A stretch of DNA of 64,000 nucleotides from Cycas panzhihuaensis (lineage: Eukaryota; Cycadophyta), in assembly GCA_023213395.1 (NCBI GenBank), contig CM041465.1, positions 168,337,741 through 168,401,740 of the forward strand, given 5' to 3'. Below, one piece after another: positions 1 through 10,849 of the stretch (positions are counted from its first letter, which is position 1; every line of letters begins with the position of its first letter). A model generated the notes under the pieces. That model did not search any database and had not been told where the DNA came from. It was given only the letters and a program-made list of their open reading frames with translations. Position numbers and translations under genes: made by a program.

Positions 1-700
1 TTATTCCTTGCACAATCTTATTGATGAAGTTGTACATGATACAACATGGAAAGTTCTTGAAGTTCTTAAGAAGAACTTTGACACTAAATCAAACTTAGAA
101 TTTGTTCACTTAGTACTGAAGATGAACAAATCAAAAATGTAGAAAGGACATGCAAGTGAGACAATTAATCTCCTTCGTCTAATCAAGAAAGTCATTGATA
201 AAGATTTTAAAACCCAATGCATTACATGGGCTTTCTTGATTTAGTCATGTTTCCATATCCTAGATTATAAAAATCTATTGGGAAATCTTCAATCTAGTGG
301 CACTTTGAAGACCCTAAACTTTGAGGATATTGCTGATAAGTTCATTGAATTTGATAAGACCTTTTATACCAACTTTTCCACTACATCAGATCTAGTTGAT
401 GCTACTTTTGAAGTGGAAGAAGATCTTTGTTACACCAAAAATCAAGGTTAACACTCTCATAGAGGTGGTAATTCACGTGGAAGAGGAAGAGGTAGACAAC
501 AAGGATAACATCCTCTTAGTCAATAGGCTCCTCAATTCCAACAAAAATAGTCTCAAGGCCAAGGCCAAAATAATCAACCTGGACCTAGATCCAGTAATCA
601 GAGACAATCCAACCAGCCCAATACTTGGATAGGAAATCAAATAATCATGTGCCAAAGGTGTAATAGAAAAGGACATTATGCCAAAAATTACAGAACTGCT
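1..700 (+). pseudogene. copia gag remnant with one zinc knuckle
   Basis: The (+) frames read as a UBN2/copia-type Gag, the nucleocapsid-capsid protein that packages element RNA. Readable pieces include KVLEVLKKNFDTKSNLEF near the left edge, then GHASETINLLRLIKKV and NFEDIADKFIEFDKTFYTNF. A zinc knuckle lies at 650-691 (CQRCNRKGHYAKNY). Its final Cys is Tyr (TAC), so the CX2CX4HX4C site is broken by one G-to-A step. A basic, Gly/Arg-rich stretch precedes it. Stops (TAG, TAA) interrupt the frame. The start of the gene is outside the window. Confidence 0.75.
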
Positions 701-914
701 ACCAACAAACTACCAAGTTATCAACAGTGCCATGGTGTACATAATGTTGATAATACTTCTTTTAAAGATTCTTTTGGTGGAACATAATTTGCTCATGTAT
801 ACCTTCAAAGAATTGGGACCACTTTATTTAATATTGTTGATAGATCCACTAAGTATATTGAGGCTCATTGTGGCTATGCTTATTGACTTTTACCTTCACC
901 ACTTGGAGCTGTAA

Positions 915-1510
915 ATAGTGCTACCTCAAATACTTCATTGTGGATCATGGATACTGGAGCAACATAACATATGACTTATCATCGCCAGTTCTTTCAAGAT
1001 TTTGACTCTGAAGTTTGTGGTGTTATACACATGGCTGACAAATCATCTTAGCTAGTCGAAGGACTTGGAACTGTTTGCTTGAAACTCCTAGGCCTTCCAG
1101 ATTTTACACTTGTTGATGTTTTATATATTCCTGCTCTGTAGCAGAATCTACTCTCCCTATCCACCCTTGTCTCTCATGGATTTGATTTGAGTGTAACTGC
1201 AAATAATCAAACTCTCTGTGTCATTCACCCTCCTTCAAATGCTGTGGTTATAACCAGAATTCTTGATGGCAAACTTTTTTGCCTAACTAGCTCACCATCC
1301 TCTGAAGCCAACTATGTTGATGATGAATTTGCTTTTACCACAACCCTGACTCATCAAAAGTTATCCCAAGTAGCTCTATGGCATGCTCATATGGGCCATA
1401 TCAAAATTGATTATTTAAGAGAACTACAAGACACTCTTCTTGGTTTGCCTAAGTTCCCCTCTAAGCCCTTTAAATGTGAAGCATGTATTATTGCTAAATC
1501 TCAAAGATAA
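915..1510 (+). pseudogene. copia aspartic protease and GAG-pre-integrase segment
   Basis: The retropepsin active-site motif WIMDTGAT is at about 941-964 with the catalytic Asp-Thr-Gly intact (Asp codon 950-952). It is followed by the usual flap and substrate-side segments (GLGTVCLKLLGLPDF, then QNLLSLSTLVSHGF). From about 1373 the pre-integrase zinc-binding block reads LWHAHMGHI ... CEACIIAKSQR, with the HHCC residues present. The enzyme would cleave the Gag-Pol polyprotein. Stops TAA after GAT, TAG and TAA show decay. The stretch from 1187 to 1510 is still open. Confidence 0.75.
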
Positions 1511-2235
1511 CCCTTTCCTTGTAGTTAGTGGAAATCTAGCTAACCTTTGCATCTTGTACACTCAGATATATGTGGTCCTATGCCCATCCCTTCTCTCAAA
1601 CAGAAGTGGTACTATATTACGTTTATTGATGATTTTACCAAGAATGTATGGGTTACTTTTCTTGCAAAGAAAGATGAAGTTTTTTCTATGTTTTAAGTTT
1701 TCAAGGCCCGCATGGAAAATAAATCTAGATTCAAGATCAAAATACTCAAGATTGACAATGGTGGCGAGTACATATCCACTGAGTTTGAATCATACCTACG
1801 TCAACATGGAATCAAACATCAGACCACTGTTGTAGGTACACCCCAACAAAATAGAGTTGCTGAGTGCATGAACATGACCATCATGAATATGGCTCATGCT
1901 ATGCTAGTATATAAGAATGTCCCTATATATCTTTGGGCTGAGGCTATCTGGACTGCTATGTATTGCATCAGCACTATTAGTCCCTCCAAGCTCGGCCCCT
2001 CTCCACATGAAATGTGGTATGGACAAACCCCCTTTATCTCCCACTTCAAAATTTTTGGTTCTACTTGTTATGCTCATATTTTGTAGGAACATAGAAATAA
2101 GCTCCAAGATAGAGCCATTAAAGGTATCTTTGTCAGATACCCTATGGATAAAAAGGGATACAAGGTTTTTATACCTTCGCAGCGTAAAATCATCATCACT
2201 AGAGATGTTATCTTTGTAGAGACTGAAGATCAATG
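1511..2235 (+). pseudogene. copia integrase core and C-terminal region
   Basis: This is the DDE integrase that inserts element DNA. The catalytic triad can be read: first Asp in HSDICGP (about 1559), second Asp in KIDNGGEYIS (about 1750-1780) and Glu in QQNRVAEC (about 1845-1870). The last motif is normally QQNGVAER. Downstream LWAEAIWTAMY, PHEMWYGQTP and FKIFGSTCYAHIL are the standard conserved blocks, and the segment ends near ITRDVIFVE. Stops (TAA about 1694, TAG 2084) and frame slips near 1570-1700 break it. Confidence 0.8.
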
Positions 2236-2735
2236 ACTCAGACTTGACTCCAAGATGCCTTCATACTGATTTAATAATTCCACTAAATTTAGGGGGAGAG
2301 ATGCTGAATAGTTGTTCAAAATATTAGAATCTAATAATAGAGCCTCAGAGGATACAAGCTATGACTCCAAGACAATGTGTACACATCCAACACCATCATT
2401 TGTGAACAGCCAAATTGACAAAGGTAAATCTATAGCAGAAGGATCATCTTCTCCAACATCTGTGGCTGGCCCATCTTCTCCAACATCGTCAATTTCCTCT
2501 GTGCCAAATATTTCACATGATCCTTTTTAGGATCAAAATGAAGATCAAGAGGTTGTAGAAATGAAAACCTCATTCCCAACTTGAGGTTTTCGTGAAGCCT
2601 ACCAGCTACACAAGGACATGCGACTAGATGAGGTAAGCAAAACTGGCACTAAAAGTGCCTATAGAGCAAGGATGCATGAATCACTTTCCATTGAGCTTGA
2701 ACTAACATAACTGTATCTTGCTCTTAATGAAGAGC
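2236..2735 (+). other. copia integrase-RT linker with polypurine-like tract
   Basis: This low-complexity linker joins integrase and reverse transcriptase. It includes a Ser/Pro-rich stretch (about 2435-2520), as is usual in plant copia elements. A purine run, TTTAGGGGGAGAGATG, at about 2287-2302 looks like a polypurine tract although it sits in the middle of the element. It can also be read as coding (KFRGRDAE). I cannot tell whether it ever worked as a second-strand primer. Confidence 0.45.
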
Positions 2736-3720
2736 CCCTAATGTACCAAGAAGCTGTAAAGCATGCAGTTTGGAGAAATTCCATGAATGAAGAGTATCAA
2801 TCTCTTATTAAGAATGGTACATGGGAGCTTGTTGATCTACCACTTGGAAGAAAGGTAGTTCAAAATAAATGGGTGTTCAAAAATAAGTTTAGATCAGATG
2901 GCACCCTAGAAAAACACAAGGCAAGGTTGGTAGCAAAAGGATTCATGCAAAGGGAAGGCATTGACTACACTGAAATCTTTGCTCTTACAACCAAGTGGCC
3001 TACAATCAGAACTCTTATAGCCTTGGCTGCTCAACAGGGTTGGAAAATCCACCAACTCAATGTTAAGACTGCATTTCTCAATGGGGACCTTAAAGAAGAA
3101 ATTTACATGGCTCAGCTAGAAGGATACGAGATTGACAGTTAGGAGCATAAAGTTTGTTAGCTCAAAAAGTCCTTGTATGGCCTAAAGTAAGCCTCTCATG
3201 CTTGGTTTACCAAGTTGTCTGAAAGAATGAGGCAACTTAGATATGAGGTTTGTGACTATCAAGATATTGATGCAATATTATTCATCAAGCACCAAAATGA
3301 TAAAGTCACTTACCTCTTAATCTTTATGGACGACATGCTCATAATGGGGAATAGTGAACAAGTAATCATCCAGCTGAAGAAGGACCTTGCTAAAACTTTT
3401 GAATTGTCTGACCTCGAGTTGATGAAATATTACTTGGGAATTGAAGTAAGTCAAAAGGATGGCAAAATCTTTCTCTCCCAAGAAAAATATATCAATGATC
3501 TTCTGACAAAGTTTTAGTTGGAAGGTGCTTGACCAGTGGATACACCTATGGAGCCTAATATTAAACTCTTAGTTGATGGTGACAATAGGGAGGTAGACGC
3601 AACACTCTACAGGCAACTTGTAGGTAGTCTCATCTATACTACCAATACAAGGCTAGATATTGCACACTCTATTGACATTCTTGCAAGATTCATGATAAAT
3701 CCTAAGCAAAATCATTGACA
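2736..3720 (+). pseudogene. copia reverse transcriptase
   Basis: This is RVT_2-type reverse transcriptase. Motifs in order are WRNSMNEEYQSL, GTWELVDLP, NKWVFKNKFRSDG, KARLVAKGF, IDYTEIFALT, QLNVKTAFLNGDL, KKSLYGLK and the catalytic box FMDD at 3323-3334 (YVDD in most relatives, both Asp kept). Then come YYLGIEV, QEKYINDLL and LYRQLVGSLIYTTNTRLDIAHS. Stops read at 3139 (TAG) and nearby are TAG, TAG, TAA, TAG, TGA. They sit where relatives have Gln, Trp or Arg. The 133-codon piece 2741-3142 and the 100-codon piece 3215-3517 are still open. Confidence 0.9.
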
Positions 3721-4276
3721 AGCTATAATACGAGTGTTGAGGTACCTAAAGACGACTAGCAAATATGGTCTATTGTATGAACCCAATGCAGAATTTAAAC
3801 TTTATATATACACAGACTCAGACTTTGCTAGAGATAAAGACACAGGAAGATCTATGTTTAGGTACATAACATTTCTTAGAATAGCACCAATATCATAGAG
3901 ATCCAGACTTACGGAAGATAGTTCTGAGACTCAGCTAGAAGTTGAGTACATTACTGCTTATGAGACAAGCAAGGAGGTGATATGGCTTAGAAAATTATTG
4001 AATACATTAAATGCCACCCAAACAAGTTCTACTAGCTTACATGTAGATAATCAATCTACAATCTAGATGGCTAAAAATCCTATATTTCATGATTGCACCA
4101 AACATATAAGTATAAAAGTCCACAGGATTAGAGAACTAGTTCATGATGGCATAATTCAATTGGAGTACTGCCCCAAAGCAGATCAAGTGGTTGATATCTT
4201 CACCAAACCACTGAAGAGGGTGAAGTTTGAATAGTTTTGAAAGTAACTCGACCTTAGGGCCTCCATCTCTAACTGA
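3721..4276 (+). pseudogene. copia RNase H and end of pol
   Basis: This is the RNase H domain that removes RNA from the hybrid. Readable blocks are LRYLKTTSKYGLLYEP, YTDSDFARDKDTGRS (first catalytic Asp), QLEVEYITAYE (Glu), LHVDNQSTI (Asp), KNPIFHDCTKHI and DQVVDIFTKPL. A conserved tail LRASISN ends at a TGA at 4274-4276, taken as the natural stop because the protein family ends close to this point. Three stops (TAG, TGA, TAG) interrupt the last 15 codons. Confidence 0.85.
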
Positions 4277-4709
4277 TTGAAGGAGATGACAATAGGACCA
4301 TCATAGTCTGTCTCATTCATGAAAACCCCTTGTGGGCGCGGAAGGACAAGAGTAAGTCTATGCTCTATCCCATTCGTGAAAACCCCATGTGGATGCAAAA
4401 GTATAAGGGTTGCATCATTTTGGAAAATCAGAACCTGTGAAAACTCGAAAGGGCATGGGGGATGACCAAATGGTATATGGAGACTCAGTAGATATTAGCT
4501 ACAAAATTCATTATACTGATTAGTTATCTGGCTACATTTAAAGAGCTACCTGAGCTAGGTTAGTAGATTAGAAAATTTGCGGGTTTTCTTCCCCATGAGG
4601 GTTTCTCACAAAAGTGTCATACTAGTTTGCTTTGTAAGAGGCTCAAATGAAGACCTCATAGGATAGAATAAAATAGGATGAAATAACCTTCTACCATTAA
4701 GGGGGAGAT
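4277..4709 (+). other. 3' tail of copia element and polypurine tract
   Basis: This is non-coding sequence between pol and the 3' LTR. It holds two copies of a roughly 20-base unit starting with CATTC(A/G)TGAAAACCCC at 4314 and 4371, 57 bases apart. The polypurine tract TAAGGGGGAGAT lies immediately before the LTR at 4698-4709 and would prime plus-strand synthesis. Confidence 0.65.
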
Positions 4710-5108
4710 TGAAAAGGGTTAATGACATAAGGTCATTACATTAGTTGATTATTTCAAAAAAGGGTCTTAAGTGAACTTTAAATTAGATCACTTAAGTGAA
4801 ATGCACTTTCATGTGCATTATGTGTAATTTCATTTCACCTAAATCTAATGCTCCCTTTCTCAATATAAAAGTAAAGATCAATGGAGGAGATTCATTCTCA
4901 CCTCCCCATTTTGTGAAAGCTACTTTCTTTCTCTCAAGTCTCTCTTGCTCCCATGTTTACCTTTGTGTTTAGTGCATGGAGATAAAGGATAGATCGACTC
5001 TTTTCTACTTGTGCCAATGTCAAAATAAATGGGTATTCAAAAACAAGTATAGATCCACTATAGTACTCCTTGATGAAGTAACTTGTGCTTCTACCTGTGC
5101 CAATGTCA
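4710..5108 (+). repeat. 3' LTR of the left-edge copia element
   Basis: The LTR starts with TG directly after the polypurine tract. A TATA box (TATAAAAG) is at 4864-4871, about 155 bases in, followed by a pyrimidine-rich leader. The right end is unclear: TGTGCCAATGTCA occurs at about 5010-5022 and again at about 5096-5108, and either could be the ...CA end. No second LTR is in the window for comparison. Confidence 0.6.
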
Positions 5109-5880
5109 TCCTATGAAGATGATATCTCTCATCCTTAGTTGCTCTAAGCTCTAACTCCCATGCTCTCAGCTCTGCTCTCATGTCCATACATAGACACAGA
5201 CACACACACATATATATCTTAAGCTTGCAGTGCATAGATAAAGTGGCAAATATGGCATCTTAATAGGGTACGATCCACTATTTTCCATGTTAGGATCTCC
5301 TTTGATGTAAAAACATAAGGTAATATAAGCTCTAGTATCCTCCTCACCTCTCCCAGAGTAATGATCTTCTCATCTATTTAATACAAACATATAAGTCATG
5401 ATCAGTCTACTAGAAAGAAAATCATGATTGAAAAGGAAATATAATTTGATATGCGAGAAACCAATCAAATGACATACTTGATGGCTCATCTCCTCTTGTT
5501 GGCCTCGTTGCCATCTCCTCCTCTACCTTAGGCACTTCCTCTCTCTAGGGCTCTTGGGGAGCCTCTTGGGTAGGCTCTCCTTCTCTCGCTCTACTCCCTC
5601 CTCCTTGCATCTACTCATTTATTGACCCTAGTTCCATGCTCAGTATGGATCCTCCTCTATCTCTTCCTGGTGCTCCACCTACTCTCTTAAGCACCTATCG
5701 ACTCGCTCCCACTCCTATGCTAGTCAATGCACCTTATTTCCCTTCACGACCCATCTTGCCACCACTTATACCATCTCTCCCACCTTTGTCTCCTCTCTCT
5801 CTACCTCTACCTCTTCCTTGACTAGCAGTAGGGGCCTCTTTAGTCATCCCTCTCTCTACTACATCCATCTCATCATCACT
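5109..5880 (-). pseudogene. Gly/Arg-rich tail of the adjacent minus-strand coding remnant
   Basis: On the minus strand the frame after the mobile-domain-like fragment continues as an acidic then Gly/Arg-rich segment (SDDEMDVVERGMTKEAP, then GRGRGRERGDKGGRDG). Stops read in place of Gln. It resembles a disordered C-terminal tail. Near 5020-5235 a minus-strand stretch reads like a short helical segment rich in Glu, Arg and Leu. A CA/TA microsatellite sits at about 5189-5218. The complementary (+) strand gives a Pro-rich open frame at 5636-5821 that I regard as a shadow. Function unknown. Confidence 0.3.
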
Positions 5881-6550
5881 CTATGTTGGTAGTCCTCCAC
5901 ATACATACTCTACCAGTTGTCTCCTAGTCATCCTACTTAATAGAGGGCTATCTATACTCCTAGTTATAATAACTTCCTCTGTATGAATCCTTACTCTCAT
6001 ATCCCATTTATTGATTCCTAGATCCATGATAGTTAGCTCTTCTAGAGCTCCTCCTAGTCTCATCAAAGGAATGTGCTCATATAGCCAACACATCAGGATA
6101 AAACTATTAGAAAATCCTCATCTACCTAATCTCTTGATCCTAAATAGCTTAAGACACATGCTATCTACTATATACTACCCCCAATTTATATGAACTCCCT
6201 CCTCACATCTCCATATATATGACTCTTATCCACTGTGCTGGAAGCCCCATGAGGTTCTGGGTTTTAGCAATCTTGTATATGATAATGAAGGCATGATTCT
6301 CTATATGACAGGTATATCCTCTACTATCTATATAGCCTCTATAGATATCTTATAGGGCCAAACTAGTTAGAAAAACCTATTAGGTACTGGTTGCATGCCA
6401 TCTTACAGTCATTGCCCACCACCTTATTAAGTCTCACTCTCTCCCCATACTAGCTGACTCCTAAAATCCTCCCTACATCCCTTTGAGTGATTTGTATCTC
6501 TTCAATAGCTTGTACTTTGAATACATCACATCCCAAAATCTAGCAGTTGA
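5881..6550 (-). pseudogene. minus-strand remnant resembling a plant mobile domain or transposon gag-like protein
   Basis: Reading the minus strand from about 6520 down gives VFKVQAIEEIQITQRDVG then RILGVS, followed by YGERVRLNKVVGNDC, KIAKTQNLMGLPAQW and CLKLFRIKRLG. The best-kept piece is 6093-5881, including CWLYEHIPLMRL and MTRRQLVEYVCGGLP. The pattern (T..DV..ILG near the start, a hydrophobic helix ending in WLYE.IPL later) recalls the aminotransferase-like plant mobile domain, and also the transposon gag-like family PF20167. At least three frame slips and several TAG stops are present. Family assignment is inference. Confidence 0.35.
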
Positions 6551-7440
6551 TAAAATCATGGAGTATCTCATACTTTATCACTAACTACATTAATCCACTC
6601 ACTCAACACAACTTATAACTCCTTAAATTTGCCCAATCTTTCTCATTCAGATAATTGATCAACTCCCTAATCACTACACCTTCATTCTCTTGTGTTTCTA
6701 CTCTCTTTAGAGGCTACATCACATTAAAAGAATCACATCAATTTCTTATTTTAATGATTTAAAATTTTAGTTTTCAAATGTTTTCTTTAAAAAAATTTAA
6801 AAGTATGGTGACATAACCAAAAACATAACTTCCTTTTATTTCCCTATGTAACACTACATTTTGGGCTATGTTATCATATTTTTCATTGTCTTATCATATA
6901 TTAAGTACTTTGCCTATATTTTTCAGACTAAGTTATTATGTTTTTGAACAAAAAAATGATTTTTAAAAGAATTCAAGAAGTAAACTCACAAGATATCTAG
7001 CACCCTACTGCATTGTGCTGATATTAATCTCCTAGAGTTGATCTTATACTAAAATGGCTCTAGATCACCTCAAAACTAGGAGGAAAAGGCCCTTAGATAC
7101 CTCATTTTTTTTACTGTCTCCTATGATAATGAAACTTAATTCTCATCATTTTTCTAATAAAGGGCAGGGGATTTTTCTCTTTTTCTAGACAAGAATATTT
7201 TTCTTTCATCCATTGAGTGTATAAAAGTGAATTCTATCTTTTTATGATTATTATTATTAAATGAAATCACTTTGGGATAGCATAATCATTTATCTTTTAT
7301 CTATTTGACTCAATTATTGGATCCAATGCACTTAACTTCTATGGAGCCTTTTGGAGACCTTACTAGCTATATATTTCACTCATCTTCCTTTGCAATTGAC
7401 TCTTGAAATAGACTCCAGAAAGCTCTAAGTCTCATTTACC
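6551..7440. other. A+T-rich stretch, no gene seen
   Basis: No coding, RNA or structural element could be supported here. The sequence is A+T-rich with oligo-A and oligo-T runs and no open frame of note. Confidence 0.5.
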
Positions 7441-7449
7441 TATTGAAGA

Positions 7450-7675
7450 GCCTAACTATGATAGGGAACCCTCCAAAATTTAATTTTTGATGAGTTTAAA
7501 CTACAATAATCAAGCTTTAAAGTCCTTCACCTCATTAATGAGTTTAAACTATGATAGAATGCTCTAAAAAGTCACCTTTTAATGAGCTTAAAAACTATGA
7601 TAGTTCACTCTTTCTGCTCTAGCAAAATGATTTCCTCTAAAGTATGGTTAATGAGAGATAAACTATGACTAGTTA
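7450..7675 (+). repeat. cluster of AATGAG..TAAACTAT motifs
   Basis: Four copies of a roughly 20-base motif of the form AATGAGnnTAAACTATGATAG lie at 7489-7510, 7537-7557, 7581-7603 and 7650-7672, spaced 44-69 bases apart. A shorter relative is at 7451-7464. Relatives occur at 21,609, 36,633, 36,672 and inverted at 37,361 and 37,403. This points to a dispersed repeat family, but which element carries it is not clear. Confidence 0.5.
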
Positions 7676-7737
7676 GATATTTTAAGTCCCATCTAGTTTG
7701 TAGGCATTCAATAGTGATTTTTTTTTTTTGTTAGTAA

Positions 7738-8040
7738 GTGTAAACCTAGTCTTTTTGGGGAAACGATTTGGTAGTACTCTTTGGTCAAGGAAAACTCTAT
7801 CTTTTTGGGTAAGACATTAGGTGTCATTTCTTTGGTGATGGATACCCAATCCTTTTGGGAAAGGTGTTAAGTGAGGTTGTTTTAGTAAAGAGTACCCAGT
7901 CCTTTTGGGTACAAGATCTAGACGACATTCTTTAGATGGTGAGAACCTAGTCCTTTTTGGGAAACTATTAGACAACATTCTTTTGGAATTGAGAACCTAA
8001 TCCTTTTGGTTAAGTGTTTAGGTAATGTTTTTTTGACTTA
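7738..8040 (+). repeat. minisatellite, six diverged copies of about 51 bp
   Basis: Units begin at 7738, 7791, 7842, 7893, 7944 and 7994 and are 47-53 bases long. The shared core is close to ACCYAGTCCTTTTGGG followed by a G/A-rich then T-rich part ending in GGTGAG or similar. Copies differ from one another at many positions, so the array is old. No coding function is visible. Confidence 0.8.
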
Positions 8041-10290
8041 TTAATTTAGAAGTATCAAGGTTAGTTTGATTAGATTGTATGTCTTTTATAGGTTAGCAAC
8101 TCATCCTTCACATATCTTATCTTTTATCTCATTGACTTTTAATGGAAGATCTTTCACCTTCATGATTGCCACCTCTTACAATCCTATTTTCTTCCTAAAG
8201 TAGGAGCTTCAGGAATTAAGGGGATAAATGTTTTACCAAAACCTAGCCTCTTATTTACCCTTATTACTTTTGGTATATTTCTTGTATGGTTTTATAGGAA
8301 AATAAATGATGATCTTGATTTCATTATATTAGGCCATATTTTGATAAAGTAATATATTATTTTTATTCATAATGTATGATGAATGATGATTCTTATATGA
8401 TTATATTATCACCTACCAATAAGTGATATCTATATCACTAAATTCTCTCTCTCATGATCATTTTAATCAATTTTCTCTTTTAGAACCTCTCTTATTTTAT
8501 ATTTATATATATATATATATATTTGATTTCATCCTTATTTCATCTTTTCAATCAATTTTTGGGCTTGTGTTTATTATTTTTTATCATGTTTGGGCCTCTT
8601 TTACTCATTAATAGAGTTATTTAAGCTTAAATTTATTATTAAAAATTAAATTTTAAACTTTTAATAAGCTACCTTTAACCTCCTAACATATTTCATTTTT
8701 GGTCCTGCCAGAAACATAATTGATCACGTTTTTAGTGTAAAGTCATATTTTTTGTTAGTCCAAAAATGCGATTGATCCCATTTTTTACTATTATGCATGT
8801 AAAACTCATACAACACACCATAATTTTATATGCTACTACCTAGAATTAATACAAACTTACCTTTTGCATGCCCAGAAGGAACCCTAACTAGATTATTGTC
8901 TATTATTCAATTTTTTAGAGTCAAGAGAAAGAGATTTAGAGATTTTCTTTGAGATTTTTAGAGACTTTATTATGATTTCTACTACTATGAAATAAAGACT
9001 ATTTTTTGAGATTTTAATGGTTGAAATCAAGAGGATATTCTGATGCTTTAGGTTATTGTTTCTTTGATGGTTAATTCTTCAAGTTTCCTAACTTTTCTCA
9101 AGGTTTTCAACCTTAAAACTCCTTTGTTCTTGGTAAGATCTTTCCTATTTAGAATTCTTGTGATTTTGCTACTTGTTAGAGATTGTTTATGCCTAGAAGT
9201 TGCACATTCATTCTAATCATATTTATGGTGATTTTATACTTACTTTTACCTTAGAAATTTGGCTTAAAGGTTAGCCCTTTATAGGATAAAAGGAGAGAAG
9301 ACTAGTGTGAAGAATGTTCATCTCTTGACTTACAAAATAGTTTCTCTTCCCTATTCTTCTATAACTATCCAAATTCCAAGTGGTTTACTATCCTTTTGGC
9401 TTAGTTTTGACTATAGTTTAGCCTACGATGCTTATTTCTTTTCCTCCTTTATTAGTTTTAAAGGAAGGGTTTAGAGTGATTTGATCAAATAAAAGAATTG
9501 AAGCTATTTTGATGCACAAATTTTCCAATAGGAAAGAAACCTTGGTATTATTATTGTTTGATTCCACTCTTTGGTTTACTCTTTTACTTCAAATGGAAAT
9601 CTAATTTTTTAAATAAAATTTACTTGGTTTAAATAAGATCATAAGAGGTTTAAGGATCCCTTTAGAGCCCAATAACCTTTAATTGTGATAGAACTTCTTT
9701 ATACTTTGGCTTATTGCTTGTATATGAGGTTTATGACTTAAATACAATTAATTTCATGCATTGTTTATGATCTAAAAATCATTCATAATAGTAGTAGTTA
9801 ATCTTTAAAAATCTCTCCTTTCATTATAAAAGAATTTCCCAAAAGAAAAATAACATGTAATTAGAATGAAAAACCTCATATTAACATTGCATTATATTGG
9901 ACTTCTTAGAAATTTGCATAAATAGTTACAAGTGAAGTTAGTTACATTTTATCATAGTTTTTATTTTTCATTATAAAGGTTTGTATTACGTCTAAATGAG
10001 GTAGCTTTATGTTCATTTTAGTGTGTTTTATCTTTCAAAAAGAAAGAGAAAAAAAATATTGCATATATGTTTAGCTTTCTTGCATATGTCTTAAAAATTA
10101 GGCAGATAGATTTTTTAGTTTTATTGATTACTCTTGTCTTTCATTTCATTTTTATCAAAAACAAGAATATAAAAAGAAAAGGGAAAAGAAAAAAAATAAA
10201 AATTATCACTTAGCCCTTCTTCTCCATTCAACTAAAACTCTAAAGGTTGAAAGAATAAGAGGAAAGGAGTCCCTAGGAAGGACATGAGAG
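8041..10290. other. A+T-rich non-coding stretch with short microsatellite
   Basis: No gene seen. A short AT dinucleotide run lies at about 8503-8522. Purine-rich runs occur at 10,030-10,060 and 10,160-10,200. Phrases similar to the leader ahead of the gypsy gag at 28-29 kb suggest old retrotransposon leader sequence, but I could not align it convincingly by eye. Confidence 0.45.
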
Positions 10291-10849
10291 ACATTATAAG
10301 AGTAGCTCTGAACTTAGAACTCCTTCACCTAGTTATGTAGGCTAGTGGATCTAATCACCCGCATATATCCTAGGTTTTTATTGCTTCATTCAATTACATC
10401 CTCATTAAATGACATAATTAGGTGGAGACTCCTTCTTAGGAGTTGGATAAAGGTGATCACTTAGGTCCTCTTAGACTTTGTATCTCCTAGTCTAGATTTA
10501 AAATAAAGAAAACATTCAATTGATTAAGAGATATTTTGTTTAGGTCCACGTAAGACACACCAAATCCATGAGTTATGGCTATAGGTAAATGAAAGTTCTA
10601 TCCCCATGTCCCACACAACTTATAGAAGTGATGGATGTGGTAATTGGTTGAGGCTTATTTGTTGAAAGTGAGGGTATACTTACCCCAACTACAGGGACTT
10701 GTATACCTAAAGTAGTTGGTTGGCTAAAAGGGTTGCATATGGAAACATACTCTACTAGAACTTCTTCCTATAAAGTAGAGGAAGTTGAAGGGAAAAATGA
10801 AGGAAGGGGGATAATAGAAGATGGGGGAGTAAAGGTTTAAAGGAACCTA

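Larger units (their letters stand above)
1..5108 (+). mobile_element. Ty1/copia LTR retrotransposon, 3' part, degenerate
   Basis: The order gag, zinc knuckle, protease, integrase, reverse transcriptase, RNase H is diagnostic of Ty1/copia. The 5' LTR, primer site and start of gag lie left of the window. After the pol end come a 420-base tail, a polypurine tract at about 4698-4709 and the 3' LTR. Many in-frame stops and a few frameshifts make it non-coding as a whole. The right end is uncertain because a small foreign segment sits near the end of the LTR (5022-5108). Confidence 0.85.

Noticed and set aside
396-914. Three short open frames overlapping the copia gag
   Set aside because: They are out-of-frame shadows of the Gag sequence; the zinc knuckle is read in a different frame.
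1-4276. Stop-codon reassignment (TAG read as Gln) to explain in-frame TAGs
   Set aside because: TAA, TGA, frameshifts and lost catalytic residues occur alongside, and the LINE and host-type composition fit ordinary decay of silenced elements.
5636-5821. Pro/Leu-rich plus-strand open frame, possible small secreted or extensin-like protein
   Set aside because: It is complementary to the Gly/Arg-rich tail of the minus-strand remnant, and no signal peptide or family motif is convincing.
7738-8040. CRISPR-like array
   Set aside because: There are no constant repeats with unique spacers; whole units repeat with divergence, in a plant transposon context.
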